64,000 nt of DNA from Pseudomonas sp. S04 (lineage in GTDB: Bacteria; Pseudomonadota; Gammaproteobacteria; Pseudomonadales; Pseudomonadaceae). The notes beneath the pieces were generated by a model that saw nothing but the letters and a program-made list of their open reading frames with translations, did not search any database and was not told the DNA's origin. The position numbers and the translations under genes are program-made. The first letter of the stretch is position 1. Each line of letters opens with the position of its first letter. Shown here piece after piece: positions 56,725 to 64,000 of the stretch. The stretch covers positions 496,001 to 560,000 of the forward strand of contig NZ_CP019427.1 in NCBI RefSeq assembly GCF_009834545.1, given 5' to 3'.

Positions 56725-57846
56725 TTATGCAATGGCTCGGGTGATTCGTTTGCCAATCTCGATGACCGGCTTTTCCAGCAACACATGCACGGCATACCCC
56801 ACCCCAATCGTAGTCAGGCCCGCCAGGATCACCACCCCGACCGCGCCGAAGGGGGTCACGCTGACCACCTTGAACAACCGGCCAAAACTGGCGAGCACGA
56901 ACGGGTGTGTCAGGTAGATCGCGTAGGAGGCATCGCCGATCTGCACCATCCAGTCCCGGCGCGTGGGCACGTGGCCTTTGGTGCGGCTTTGCCATTCCAG
57001 GGTCAGCCCGGCCAACATGAAGGCGCCATAGGACAGGCCAAAGCTCAGGACTCGGATTGGTTGTTCACGGTTGAGTTGCCCCGAGTCGGCGAAGATCGAC
57101 GCCAGCAATAGCAGGACGCAGCCCGCCACGAAGGGCGGCCAGAAGCCCCAGGCCCGGGCCCGCTGATAGATCTTGAAGACCCCGACCCCGATGGTGAATT
57201 GGATGATGAACAGCGAAAACAGGTGGTAGTCCCAGAAGTCGATCCCGCCGTGGACCCGCAGTGCCCATTTGGCCAGGGCCAGCACTGAGAGGGTCAGCAT
57301 CACCCACGGCAAGGCGTTGATCGTGCTGAAGCGCATGACCAGGAAGACGATGGTGTAGAACACGATTTCATGTTCCAGCGTCCAGCCCACGAACAGGATC
57401 GGCAGGCCGGCTTGCGGCAGCATCAGCATCGACTTCAGCGCGCTGACCCAGTCGTGGCTGCCCGAGCCCATGGTCATGCTCGGGCTGTACAGCCACATCA
57501 GCACCACCAGCCCGGTAAACAGCACGTACAGCGGCACGATGCGAAAGACCCGGCTCAGGACCCAGCGCTTGGGCTGGAACGCACTGCCTGCCGAGACGTA
57601 GGTCATGATGAAACCGCTGATCACGAAGAACAGGTCGGGGGCCGAATACCCCACGCGCATGGCGTAGGTGCTGTGAAAGTCGGCCATCACCGGCAGCTTG
57701 CGGCCGATGTCTTCGACGTGCACCACCAACACCATCAGCACCGCCAGCCCACGCAGGCGCTGGACGCTGAGCAGCTCACCCTTGGCCACGGCCCAGGGTG
57801 CAATCGCCTTGCTGTAGAACCCGGCAAACTGGCGCAATACGGTCAT
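56725..57846 (-). CDS. Acyltransferase family 3 membrane protein
   Basis: 373 residues with about ten transmembrane helices (OafA/NodX/PslL type). The catalytic arginine-histidine region is QRLRGLAVLMVLVVHVED near the N-terminus (about 30-45) and SGFIMTYVSAG follows. It probably O-acetylates or otherwise acylates the exopolysaccharide. ATG 57846 overlaps the stop of the preceding glycosyltransferase gene by 4 bases. Confidence 0.9.
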   Translation of the reverse strand: MTVLRQFAGFYSKAIAPWAVAKGELLSVQRLRGLAVLMVLVVHVEDIGRKLPVMADFHSTYAMRVGYSAPDLFFVISGFIMTYVSAGSAFQPKRWVLSRVFRIVPLYVLFTGLVVLMWLYSPSMTMGSGSHDWVSALKSMLMLPQAGLPILFVGWTLEHEIVFYTIVFLVMRFSTINALPWVMLTLSVLALAKWALRVHGGIDFWDYHLFSLFIIQFTIGVGVFKIYQRARAWGFWPPFVAGCVLLLLASIFADSGQLNREQPIRVLSFGLSYGAFMLAGLTLEWQSRTKGHVPTRRDWMVQIGDASYAIYLTHPFVLASFGRLFKVVSVTPFGAVGVVILAGLTTIGVGYAVHVLLEKPVIEIGKRITRAIA

Positions 57847-59078
57847 ACCCGCGCACTCCCGTAGATCAGTCCCAGGGGTGGATGGGCCGGTAAGTTGTGG
57901 GTGCACTGCTCATACAACGCGCGCAAGGCGCGGATGTGGCCGTCGCGGCTGTGGTTGGCCTTGACCCACTCACGAGCGGCCCGCCCGAGCACCGCCAGGC
58001 GTTCGGGTTCATCCAGGGCGCGCTGCAGGCCGGCGGCCAGGCCCTTGACGCTGACATCGGTGACCAGCAGGCCGGTGTGGCCATCGCGCACGTAGTCGGC
58101 AATGCCGCCGACCGCGAACGCCAGTACCGGCGTCTCGAAGGCCATCGCTTCAATCCCCACCAAGGGACCGGGGTCGTCCCACACCGAAGGCAATACGAAC
58201 AAGTCGGCGCCCTGGTAGTGCCCGGCCAGTTCTTCGGAGGCCAGCCAGTCGATGAAGGTAATGCGCGAGCTCAGTTGCAGTTTTTCCGCCAGACCACGGG
58301 CCGAAGCCAGGCGCGGGCCGCTGCTGATGGCGACCAGGCGCCAGTCACCCTGGATCTCGGCCAGGGCCTTGACCAGCACCTCCAGGCCCTTGCCCTTGAC
58401 GGCCTGGCCGGCAAACAGCAACTGCAGGGGACGTCCTTGCAGGGCAGGTTTGCCAACGGCCTGCGGCTGCTGGGCCTGTTGGTCGAACCGGCTGAAGTAA
58501 GGCACCACATGGATCCGCTGCTCGCTGAAGCCATTGATCCGCAGTACCCGACCCATATGCTGGCTGCCAACCACGGCCCCGCGAAAGCGCTGGTACATCC
58601 CGCGTTCGTTGAGTTTGCCCGCCAGGTCCATCAGTCGTGGCATACGGCCACCGGCTTTCGGTGGACCGATCAGGCAACCGTTCAGGGCGCAGGACCAGTC
58701 CAGAGGGCGCTGGCAACGATCTCCCGGAAAACGTCGACGGCCGCGGCGCAGGCACATCGACGTGTAGTCATGGAACGAGCGCATGAGCGCCAGGCCGCTG
58801 TCGGTCAATGCCGCCAGCAGGTCGCTGTCGCTGCACAGGTGCACGTGCACCAGGTCCGGCTCCCAGGCCTGGATGCGCTCCAGGGCCTGGCCGGGCGAAT
58901 CGGCATCCCCCAGGCCGAGCAATTGCACCCCGGTGCAATCCAGGTGCGCCGGGACCTGTTGCCCCTGGTGCGCCACCAGGGTCCGGTCGCCCTGGGCGTT
59001 CAGCGCCCGGGCCAGGTCCAGCACGTAGTTGGGCAGGCCACCGATGCCCAGTTCCTCGACCAGCAGCATGATCTTCAT
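57843..59078 (-). CDS. Glycosyltransferase family 4 (exopolysaccharide)
   Basis: 411 residues, GT-B fold. N-terminal MLLVEELGIGGLPNYVLDLA is the acceptor-side start typical of family 4, and SVWDDPGPLVGIEAMAFETP is the nucleotide-sugar signature with E-x7-type spacing. It adds a sugar to the lipid-linked repeat unit at the cytoplasmic face. The sugar is unknown. ATGA overlaps at both ends. Confidence 0.9.
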   Translation of the reverse strand: MKIMLLVEELGIGGLPNYVLDLARALNAQGDRTLVAHQGQQVPAHLDCTGVQLLGLGDADSPGQALERIQAWEPDLVHVHLCSDSDLLAALTDSGLALMRSFHDYTSMCLRRGRRRFPGDRCQRPLDWSCALNGCLIGPPKAGGRMPRLMDLAGKLNERGMYQRFRGAVVGSQHMGRVLRINGFSEQRIHVVPYFSRFDQQAQQPQAVGKPALQGRPLQLLFAGQAVKGKGLEVLVKALAEIQGDWRLVAISSGPRLASARGLAEKLQLSSRITFIDWLASEELAGHYQGADLFVLPSVWDDPGPLVGIEAMAFETPVLAFAVGGIADYVRDGHTGLLVTDVSVKGLAAGLQRALDEPERLAVLGRAAREWVKANHSRDGHIRALRALYEQCTHNLPAHPPLGLIYGSARV

Positions 59079-60550
59079 CCAGCAACCTCTTGAGTCTTGA
59101 CGCCGGTCAGCCCCAGGGCGCGGGCGGTACTGTCGGTCAGCCCCAGGCTCAGCAGCAGCACCAGGGTGAAGTGCATGTTTTGCAGCAGCAGCATGTCGAC
59201 CATGGCAAACACGCAGTACGCGGTCAGGGTGCCCACCGCGGCCAGGGTGAAGGTGTCGCCGGGGTCGCCAACGCTGCGCTTCCAGCGCCGGATCAATTGC
59301 CTAAAGACCATGACAATGAAGGCCAGGTAGCTGAGCAGCCCCAGGGCGCCGGTGTCGGCGAGCAGCTCCAGGTAGGTGTTGTGGGCATGCGTCGACTGGT
59401 AGCCGAGTTCGACGTTGAGGGTCACGCCGCGGGCGTAGAATTCATCGCGGAAATTGCCCAGCCCGACCCCGATCAACGGGTTGTCGAACCACACGTCACG
59501 CACCACGCCCCAGATGGTCAGGCGGTCAATCACCGCATCCGGGCGGCCCGGCACCAGGCCGCTGAGGGTGCCGTCCCAACTGGGCCACAGACCCAGGCCG
59601 ATGGGGGCGATCACGGCCACCGCGATCAACCCCAGCACCAGGAATTTCCACAGCTGCGGGCGCAGCATCAGGCAGATCGCCAACAGGCACGCCAGGCCCC
59701 CAAGCAGCCCGCCTCGGGATTGGGCGGCCATCATCCCGGCGATGCTGATGACGATCCCCAGGCCCGCCAGGACCCTCAGGCCACCGCTGCGCGAGTTCAG
59801 CAGATGCGCCAGGGAGATGCTGAGCAGCATCACCAGGTACATGGCCAGGCCCTGCGCCCCACCAAAGGAACTGCCCGCCCGGCCGGAGATATCGAAGGTG
59901 TGGTGGATCGCCGGTTCGTCACCGCTGGGGCCAGGCACCGGGATGCCCAGCATGCCGGTGAGCGTGTGGCCGTGGGTGGCATACTCCACCAGGCCATCGA
60001 TGGCAAAGAAGACTGGAGTGCAGATCAGGGTGATCGCGGCGAAACGCCAGAAGTCCTGATCCGGGCGAAATACCATCAACAGCACCGGCAACAGTACGAA
60101 CCATTCGACGACCCGCAATGACTGCTTGATGCTGGCGCCGGGGGCGATGGAGCCCAGTTGTGCGAGGAACACCGCGATCAGGAAGGGCGTGATGGCGAGG
60201 ATCAGGAACGGTACGCGCATCCGCCCCAGGTGCGGCGCTTGCGGGCGTTGCAGCATGAACAGCCAGAGCAGCGCCCAGAGCACGACAAGCGCATCGGCGG
60301 CGTTCAGTGGAATGCCACCGACGGTCTTCTGGATCGGGATGGCCAGGCTGATCACAAAACCCAGGAATAACCATTGCGGCCGGCGGGCCAGCAGCAGGAC
60401 GCCGCCGAAGGCCAACGACAAGGCCATGCCCGCCAGGGGCATGTAGACCGTGGTGAACGCCACCACCAACCCCAGAACCCCGGCCAGCACCACGCCCCGG
60501 CGCTGAGTCCGGTCATCGAGGGGCTCGTAGGGTGAGGGCTCAAACGCCAT
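59075..60550 (-). CDS. Wzy-type polysaccharide polymerase (O-antigen ligase/polymerase family)
   Basis: 491 residues from ATG 60550 (TTG 60556 is an alternative). About 12 transmembrane helices with a large periplasmic loop. The Wzy_C hallmark is NPLIGVGLGNFRDEF and QSTHAHNTYLELLADTGALG with the conserved His. It polymerises the repeat units in the periplasm (PslJ analogue). This is distinct from waaL at the other end of the window. Confidence 0.88.
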   Translation of the reverse strand: MAFEPSPYEPLDDRTQRRGVVLAGVLGLVVAFTTVYMPLAGMALSLAFGGVLLLARRPQWLFLGFVISLAIPIQKTVGGIPLNAADALVVLWALLWLFMLQRPQAPHLGRMRVPFLILAITPFLIAVFLAQLGSIAPGASIKQSLRVVEWFVLLPVLLMVFRPDQDFWRFAAITLICTPVFFAIDGLVEYATHGHTLTGMLGIPVPGPSGDEPAIHHTFDISGRAGSSFGGAQGLAMYLVMLLSISLAHLLNSRSGGLRVLAGLGIVISIAGMMAAQSRGGLLGGLACLLAICLMLRPQLWKFLVLGLIAVAVIAPIGLGLWPSWDGTLSGLVPGRPDAVIDRLTIWGVVRDVWFDNPLIGVGLGNFRDEFYARGVTLNVELGYQSTHAHNTYLELLADTGALGLLSYLAFIVMVFRQLIRRWKRSVGDPGDTFTLAAVGTLTAYCVFAMVDMLLLQNMHFTLVLLLSLGLTDSTARALGLTGVKTQEVAG

Positions 60551-61499
60551 GGTCAACCACCTCGATGCGCAGGGGGTTGATCGACATCACCCGGGCATTG
60601 GCCCGCAGCAATGCCCGTGCTTCCTCGCGCCGCGCCGGCTGCAGGACGGCGGCCAGCAGGGTCTTGGCACTGGCGGCCAGCATCACCAGGTCGGTCAGCA
60701 GTTTGAGCAGCAGCACTTCGGCCAGGCTGCGGTGCTTGCGGTACAGCCGATAGCGGCTGCGGCGCAGCTCATAGCGCATGCGCAGTGCGGTTTCACTCGG
60801 CGCCTGGCGACGCTGGCCAGCGGGCGCGCGTCCGGAGGAACTACCGCCGTGGTGCAGAATCCGCGCGTCGGGCACCAGCAGCAACTCCCAGCCGGCGTTG
60901 CGGGCCCGTACGCACCAGTCGACGTCTTCGTCGTACATGAAAAAACCTTCGTCAAACAGCCCGACGCTGTGCAGCAACTCGCCGCGGATCAGCATGCAGG
61001 CGCCATGCAGGCGCTCAAGGCTGATGGGGGCCGACTGGCCGTTGGCCGGGAACTGCGGGCCGGTCAGCATGCGCTTGACCATCTGCGTCAGGCTGGGGAA
61101 ACGGCAGGGGAAATCCTGATCGGCGCCATCGCTGGCATTGACGACTCGGCCACTGACCGCGCCCACCTGCGGTTGCAGTTCGAGGACTTCGATCAGCCGG
61201 TCGAGGGTGCCGGCCTCGACCTGGGCATCACTGTTGAGCAGCAGCACGTAGTCGCTGCGCAAGCCGCGCAGGATCAGGTTATTGCCGCCGCCAAAACCCA
61301 GGTTGTTTGGCGAGGCGATCAGTTGAATGTCCGGGCACTGCTGGGCGATGACCGACACGCTGTCATCGCCCGAAGCGTTATCGACCACGGCAATGGCCAG
61401 CGTTGCCCGACTGGGCGGGAAACGCTTGAGCGATGCCACGCACTCGACCACCAGTTGCGGTGTGCGGTAATTGACGATGGAAACCGTGAGCGTCTTCAT
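60540..61499 (-). CDS. Glycosyltransferase family 2 (rhamnosyltransferase-like)
   Basis: 319 residues from ATG 61499, whose first base is shared with the upstream epimerase stop (TGATG). GT-A fold: TVSIVNYRTPQLVVECVAS, VVDNASGDDS, and a DxD-like LLLNSDAQVEAG. FFMYDEDVDWCVRARNAGWE is the usual family 2 catalytic region. Membrane association is likely through C-terminal hydrophobic residues (about 255-285). Confidence 0.9.
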   Translation of the reverse strand: MKTLTVSIVNYRTPQLVVECVASLKRFPPSRATLAIAVVDNASGDDSVSVIAQQCPDIQLIASPNNLGFGGGNNLILRGLRSDYVLLLNSDAQVEAGTLDRLIEVLELQPQVGAVSGRVVNASDGADQDFPCRFPSLTQMVKRMLTGPQFPANGQSAPISLERLHGACMLIRGELLHSVGLFDEGFFMYDEDVDWCVRARNAGWELLLVPDARILHHGGSSSGRAPAGQRRQAPSETALRMRYELRRSRYRLYRKHRSLAEVLLLKLLTDLVMLAASAKTLLAAVLQPARREEARALLRANARVMSINPLRIEVVDHGV

Positions 61500-62335
61500 C
61501 ACGCATACCCCTGGAGCAATCGACTCTCATCATGCAGACGGGCGCCGAGGGCTTGGCAATGCTGCCTGAGCGCCGTGGCAGTCAGGCCCGGGATGCCATA
61601 GGTGGCCCGGGCGGCGGCGATATCCAGGCGGAACCCGTCGAATTCGCGCAGGTTGGTCACCAGCAACTCACCGCTGCCAAAACCTTCGATTAACCACTGG
61701 GCAATACGCCCGGTGGGTGTGCCGATGCCTGAGCCAAGATTGAAGATGCCTGGCTGCGGGTCTTGGGCGATTCGTGCCAGCCAACTGGCGAGGACTTCCA
61801 CGGGGAGGAAATCGCGTTCGACGAAGGGGCTCATGTCCAGCACGATGCGCTGCTGGCCAAGCAGGCTGCGCAAGGCGATGGCGAAGAAGTTGCGCCGGCT
61901 TTCCTCAAGTTCGTAGCCGAAGATATTGCTCATGCGCACGATGGTCAGGCGCTCGCCGAGCATCTGGGTGATCGCCCGTTCGGTGATCAGTTTGCCGATC
62001 CCGTAGGTCGCCACGGGCTGGGGTTCCTGGGATTCGTGCAAGGCCTGGTCATTGATCGCGGGGCCGTACACCAGGCGTGAACTGGCCATGATGTAGCGCA
62101 CCTGCGGCAGCGGTTCGATGCGCCGGGCCAGGGCCAGTTCGAAGTCCAGGGCGTGTTCGTAGCCGTTGCGCAGGGCCGGGTTGTACGCCAGGTTCAGCAC
62201 CTGGCTGACACCGTCGAGCCAGGTGTCGCTCGCGAGGGCTTCGCGGTGGCCGATAAACCCCCAGCCAGCCGTCTGCTCGCACTGGCGCAAGGCCTGGGCG
62301 ATCAGGCTGGTATCCCCGACGACGACAATGCTCAT
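61499..62335 (-). CDS. NAD-dependent epimerase/dehydratase
   Basis: 278 residues, extended short-chain dehydrogenase fold. The N-terminal nucleotide loop reads IVVVGDTSLIAQALRQC, an unusual form lacking the GxxGxxG glycines. The catalytic Tyr and Lys are in ATYGIGKLITER, preceded by MASSRLVYGP (Ser). It is probably a nucleotide-sugar epimerase or reductase for a polymer building block. The atypical glycine loop leaves cofactor use open. Confidence 0.83.
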   Translation of the reverse strand: MSIVVVGDTSLIAQALRQCEQTAGWGFIGHREALASDTWLDGVSQVLNLAYNPALRNGYEHALDFELALARRIEPLPQVRYIMASSRLVYGPAINDQALHESQEPQPVATYGIGKLITERAITQMLGERLTIVRMSNIFGYELEESRRNFFAIALRSLLGQQRIVLDMSPFVERDFLPVEVLASWLARIAQDPQPGIFNLGSGIGTPTGRIAQWLIEGFGSGELLVTNLREFDGFRLDIAAARATYGIPGLTATALRQHCQALGARLHDESRLLQGYA

Positions 62336-63303
62336 GGCTGGTTCCAGAACATTGAATGCATGCTCATCCGCCGGCGCCATACCAGCGGTACCCGTTGGTA
62401 ACGCTCACCGAGCCAGTAGCCCAGGTACTTGCCCGCCGTGCGCAGCAGGATGGAAAAAACTGCCAGGGGCTGGCCGCGCTTGAGTGCAGCCTGGATCTCG
62501 ACCTTGACGAACCGCAAGCCTTCGCCGGACGTCGACAGGCGCGCCTTGCTCAGTTCGCTGTCCATGGCAATCAGGGTGCCGATGTCGAAGTAGCGCTTGA
62601 ATTCCTGGCTGATGCTGTAGTCGTGGCTGTGCACGGCCTGGGCCGCGGGTTCGTAGACCCGGGCATAACCCTTGCCGAGCAGGCGGATGGCTGCGGCCAT
62701 GTCTTCGCCCAGGGGCAACTGTGTGGGGAATCCGCCGACGGCCTCCAGTGCGTCGCGACGATAGGCGGCAAAGGAGTTGGAGCAGAACACCGCCTTGATT
62801 CCGATACGCGCGATGTCTGCCTGGGTCGTGCGTTCATGACGATCGGGGTAATTGAACTCGCGAGCAAAACGTTCGGTGTCGGTGGCCTCCCGGCGCGGTA
62901 GCTGCTGGCCGTAGACCAGGGCCACCTGTGGGTCGGCAAAGGGCTTGAGCAAGCGTTGCAGCCAATCATCGCCCTGGGGGCAGGCATCTTGAGTGAGGTA
63001 CACCAGGAACTCGCTGCGGGCGCACAACTGCAGCGCCAGGTTGCGGGTCTTGCCGTGGCCGAACTCACTGCGCTGGATGGTCACCAGGCGATGCCCGGCG
63101 GTCTCGATCATCTGCGGCGTCAGGTCGGTGGACGAGGAGTCGATGAACACCACCTCCCGAGGCGCCTGTTTCAGGGCGGTGAGGGCCGGCAGCAGGGCCT
63201 TGAGGTGCTCCTGGGCATTGAGGGTCAGCACGATGATGCTGCTGCGCATTCCCAGATTGGCTTCCTCGTTCGGGCTGGCGACGGGCATCGATTCAAAATG
63301 CAT
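62332..63303 (-). CDS. Glycosyltransferase family 2 (rhamnosyltransferase-like)
   Basis: 323 residues from ATG 63303, with GGGAGG 6 bases upstream. GT-A fold: SIIVLTLNAQEHL, FIDSSSTDLTP, LTQDACPQGDDW (DxD position) and LPLGEDMAAAIRLL. The layout is like the rhamnosyltransferases of O-antigen and exopolysaccharide loci. It overlaps the sugar phosphotransferase gene by 11 bases and the epimerase by 4. Confidence 0.9.
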   Translation of the reverse strand: MHFESMPVASPNEEANLGMRSSIIVLTLNAQEHLKALLPALTALKQAPREVVFIDSSSTDLTPQMIETAGHRLVTIQRSEFGHGKTRNLALQLCARSEFLVYLTQDACPQGDDWLQRLLKPFADPQVALVYGQQLPRREATDTERFAREFNYPDRHERTTQADIARIGIKAVFCSNSFAAYRRDALEAVGGFPTQLPLGEDMAAAIRLLGKGYARVYEPAAQAVHSHDYSISQEFKRYFDIGTLIAMDSELSKARLSTSGEGLRFVKVEIQAALKRGQPLAVFSILLRTAGKYLGYWLGERYQRVPLVWRRRMSMHSMFWNQP

Positions 63304-64000
63304 TCTTGCCTCCCAACCCACCAAAGATGGTCTTGATCACGATCCACAAGTCCAGCTCTGGCGACCAGTTCTGGATGTACTGCACGTCAAAGATGAAGCG
63401 CTCGGTCAGTGACTCTTCAGTGAAGGTATTGCCCCGTGAGCCATTGACCTGGGCCCAGCCGGTAATGCCTGGGCGCACCTTGTAGCGCTCGACGAAATCC
63501 ACCACCACGTTCTCGTAGGTGCGGTCGCCGGCCTTGACGCCCGGCGGGTGAGGGCGTGGGCCGATCACCGACATATCCCCCAGCAGTACATTGATGAACT
63601 GCGGGAACTCATCGAGGCTGGTGCGCCGGATGAAGTTGCCGATCCGGGTCACGCGGGCATCCTGGCGCTGGTTGAGGCAGATTTCGCCGGGCGTGGGGTC
63701 GAACCGCATGCTGCGAAACTTGTAGATCTGGAATAGACGGTTGCGCAGGCCGTAGCGGCCTTGGGTGAACAGCGCCGGCCCAGGCGACTCCAGGCGGATC
63801 AGGGCGCCCAGCACCAGGCCAATGGGCAGGAACAGCAACAGCACGACCGCCGAGAAGCTGATGTCGAACACCCGCTTGATCAGCCGTCCTTCGATAGGCA
63901 AGGGGTTCATGCCCAGCAGCAACATGTTGCCGGGTCCGCTGTGCGGGCGGCTGAGGAAGGGATGGCCGAGCACCGGCTCCTCGGGGGCGAGGTAGACATT
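63293..64000 (-). CDS. Undecaprenyl-phosphate sugar phosphotransferase, C-terminal part (PslA/WcaJ type; 5' end outside window)
   Basis: The frame is open to the window edge, giving about 235 C-terminal residues. A membrane helix (about 20-45 of the visible part) is followed by the Bac_transf catalytic domain: [39 protein letters not shown] and [16 protein letters not shown]. It starts the repeat unit by moving sugar-1-phosphate onto undecaprenyl phosphate. It is the first visible gene of the exopolysaccharide operon. Confidence 0.93.
   Translation of the reverse strand, partial: NVYLAPEEPVLGHPFLSRPHSGPGNMLLLGMNPLPIEGRLIKRVFDISFSAVVLLLFLPIGLVLGALIRLESPGPALFTQGRYGLRNRLFQIYKFRSMRFDPTPGEICLNQRQDARVTRIGNFIRRTSLDEFPQFINVLLGDMSVIGPRPHPPGVKAGDRTYENVVVDFVERYKVRPGITGWAQVNGSRGNTFTEESLTERFIFDVQYIQNWSPELDLWIVIKTIFGGLGGKNAF

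Overview
The window is chromosomal DNA of a Pseudomonas, most likely of the P. fluorescens group. The gene order from the left edge to rhdA matches, from memory, the P. aeruginosa PAO1 order from waaG (PA5010) to rhdA (PA4956). Other signs are GC-rich codon use, paired REP elements of the fluorescens type (TGTGGGAGCGGGCTTGCCCG and variants), a TPP riboswitch before thiC, and ParC Ser87/Glu91 in Pseudomonas numbering. There are no rRNA, tRNA or CRISPR features.

Left third (1-22182): the lipopolysaccharide core locus. It holds the end of waaG, waaP, an InaA-like kinase, a tandem double kinase, a heptose carbamoyltransferase, wapH, mig-14, dnpA, ssg, a wapR-like transferase, a divergent small kinase-like gene, the O-antigen ligase waaL, the flippase msbA and hldE. 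An unrelated group follows on the minus strand (unknown protein, aldo/keto reductase, FAD oxidoreductase, SMR pump), then a LysR regulator and waaA. Together these genes build, phosphorylate, decorate and export lipid A-core and cap it with O antigen.

Accessory island (22558-32050): a six-gene plus-strand operon. It encodes VgrG, a DUF4123 adaptor, a 1090-residue VasX-like type VI secretion effector, and three tandem paralogous membrane proteins that are probably immunity proteins. Every junction is a 4-base ATGA overlap. The island sits between two direct copies of the last 243 bp of tolC. The right copy belongs to the intact tolC and the left copy is an orphan fragment next to waaA. This suggests insertion at, and replacement of, the tolC 3' end. 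A decayed, frameshifted gene and a terminator close the island.

Middle (32035-52498): housekeeping genes. They are tolC, TPP-riboswitch-controlled thiC, a cytX-like permease, a DUF3298 lipoprotein, the nudF/DUF1249/cpdA/yqiA/parE run, a phytase-type esterase-like protein, a retropepsin-like protease, parC, a PqiC-type lipoprotein, ahpA, serB, psd and rhdA. REP pairs lie after waaA, thiC, the PqiC-type gene and serB, with a half element after cpdA.

Right end (52601-64000): a minus-strand exopolysaccharide operon that enters from the right edge. In transcription order it encodes an undecaprenyl-phosphate sugar phosphotransferase (partial), a family 2 glycosyltransferase, an epimerase, a second family 2 glycosyltransferase, a Wzy-type polymerase, a family 4 glycosyltransferase, an acyltransferase, a degenerate CpsD-like ATPase, a Wza-type export lipoprotein, a secreted PslG-like glycoside hydrolase and a Wzz-type co-polymerase. 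No Wzx flippase is in the window. The content resembles the psl locus but the order differs.
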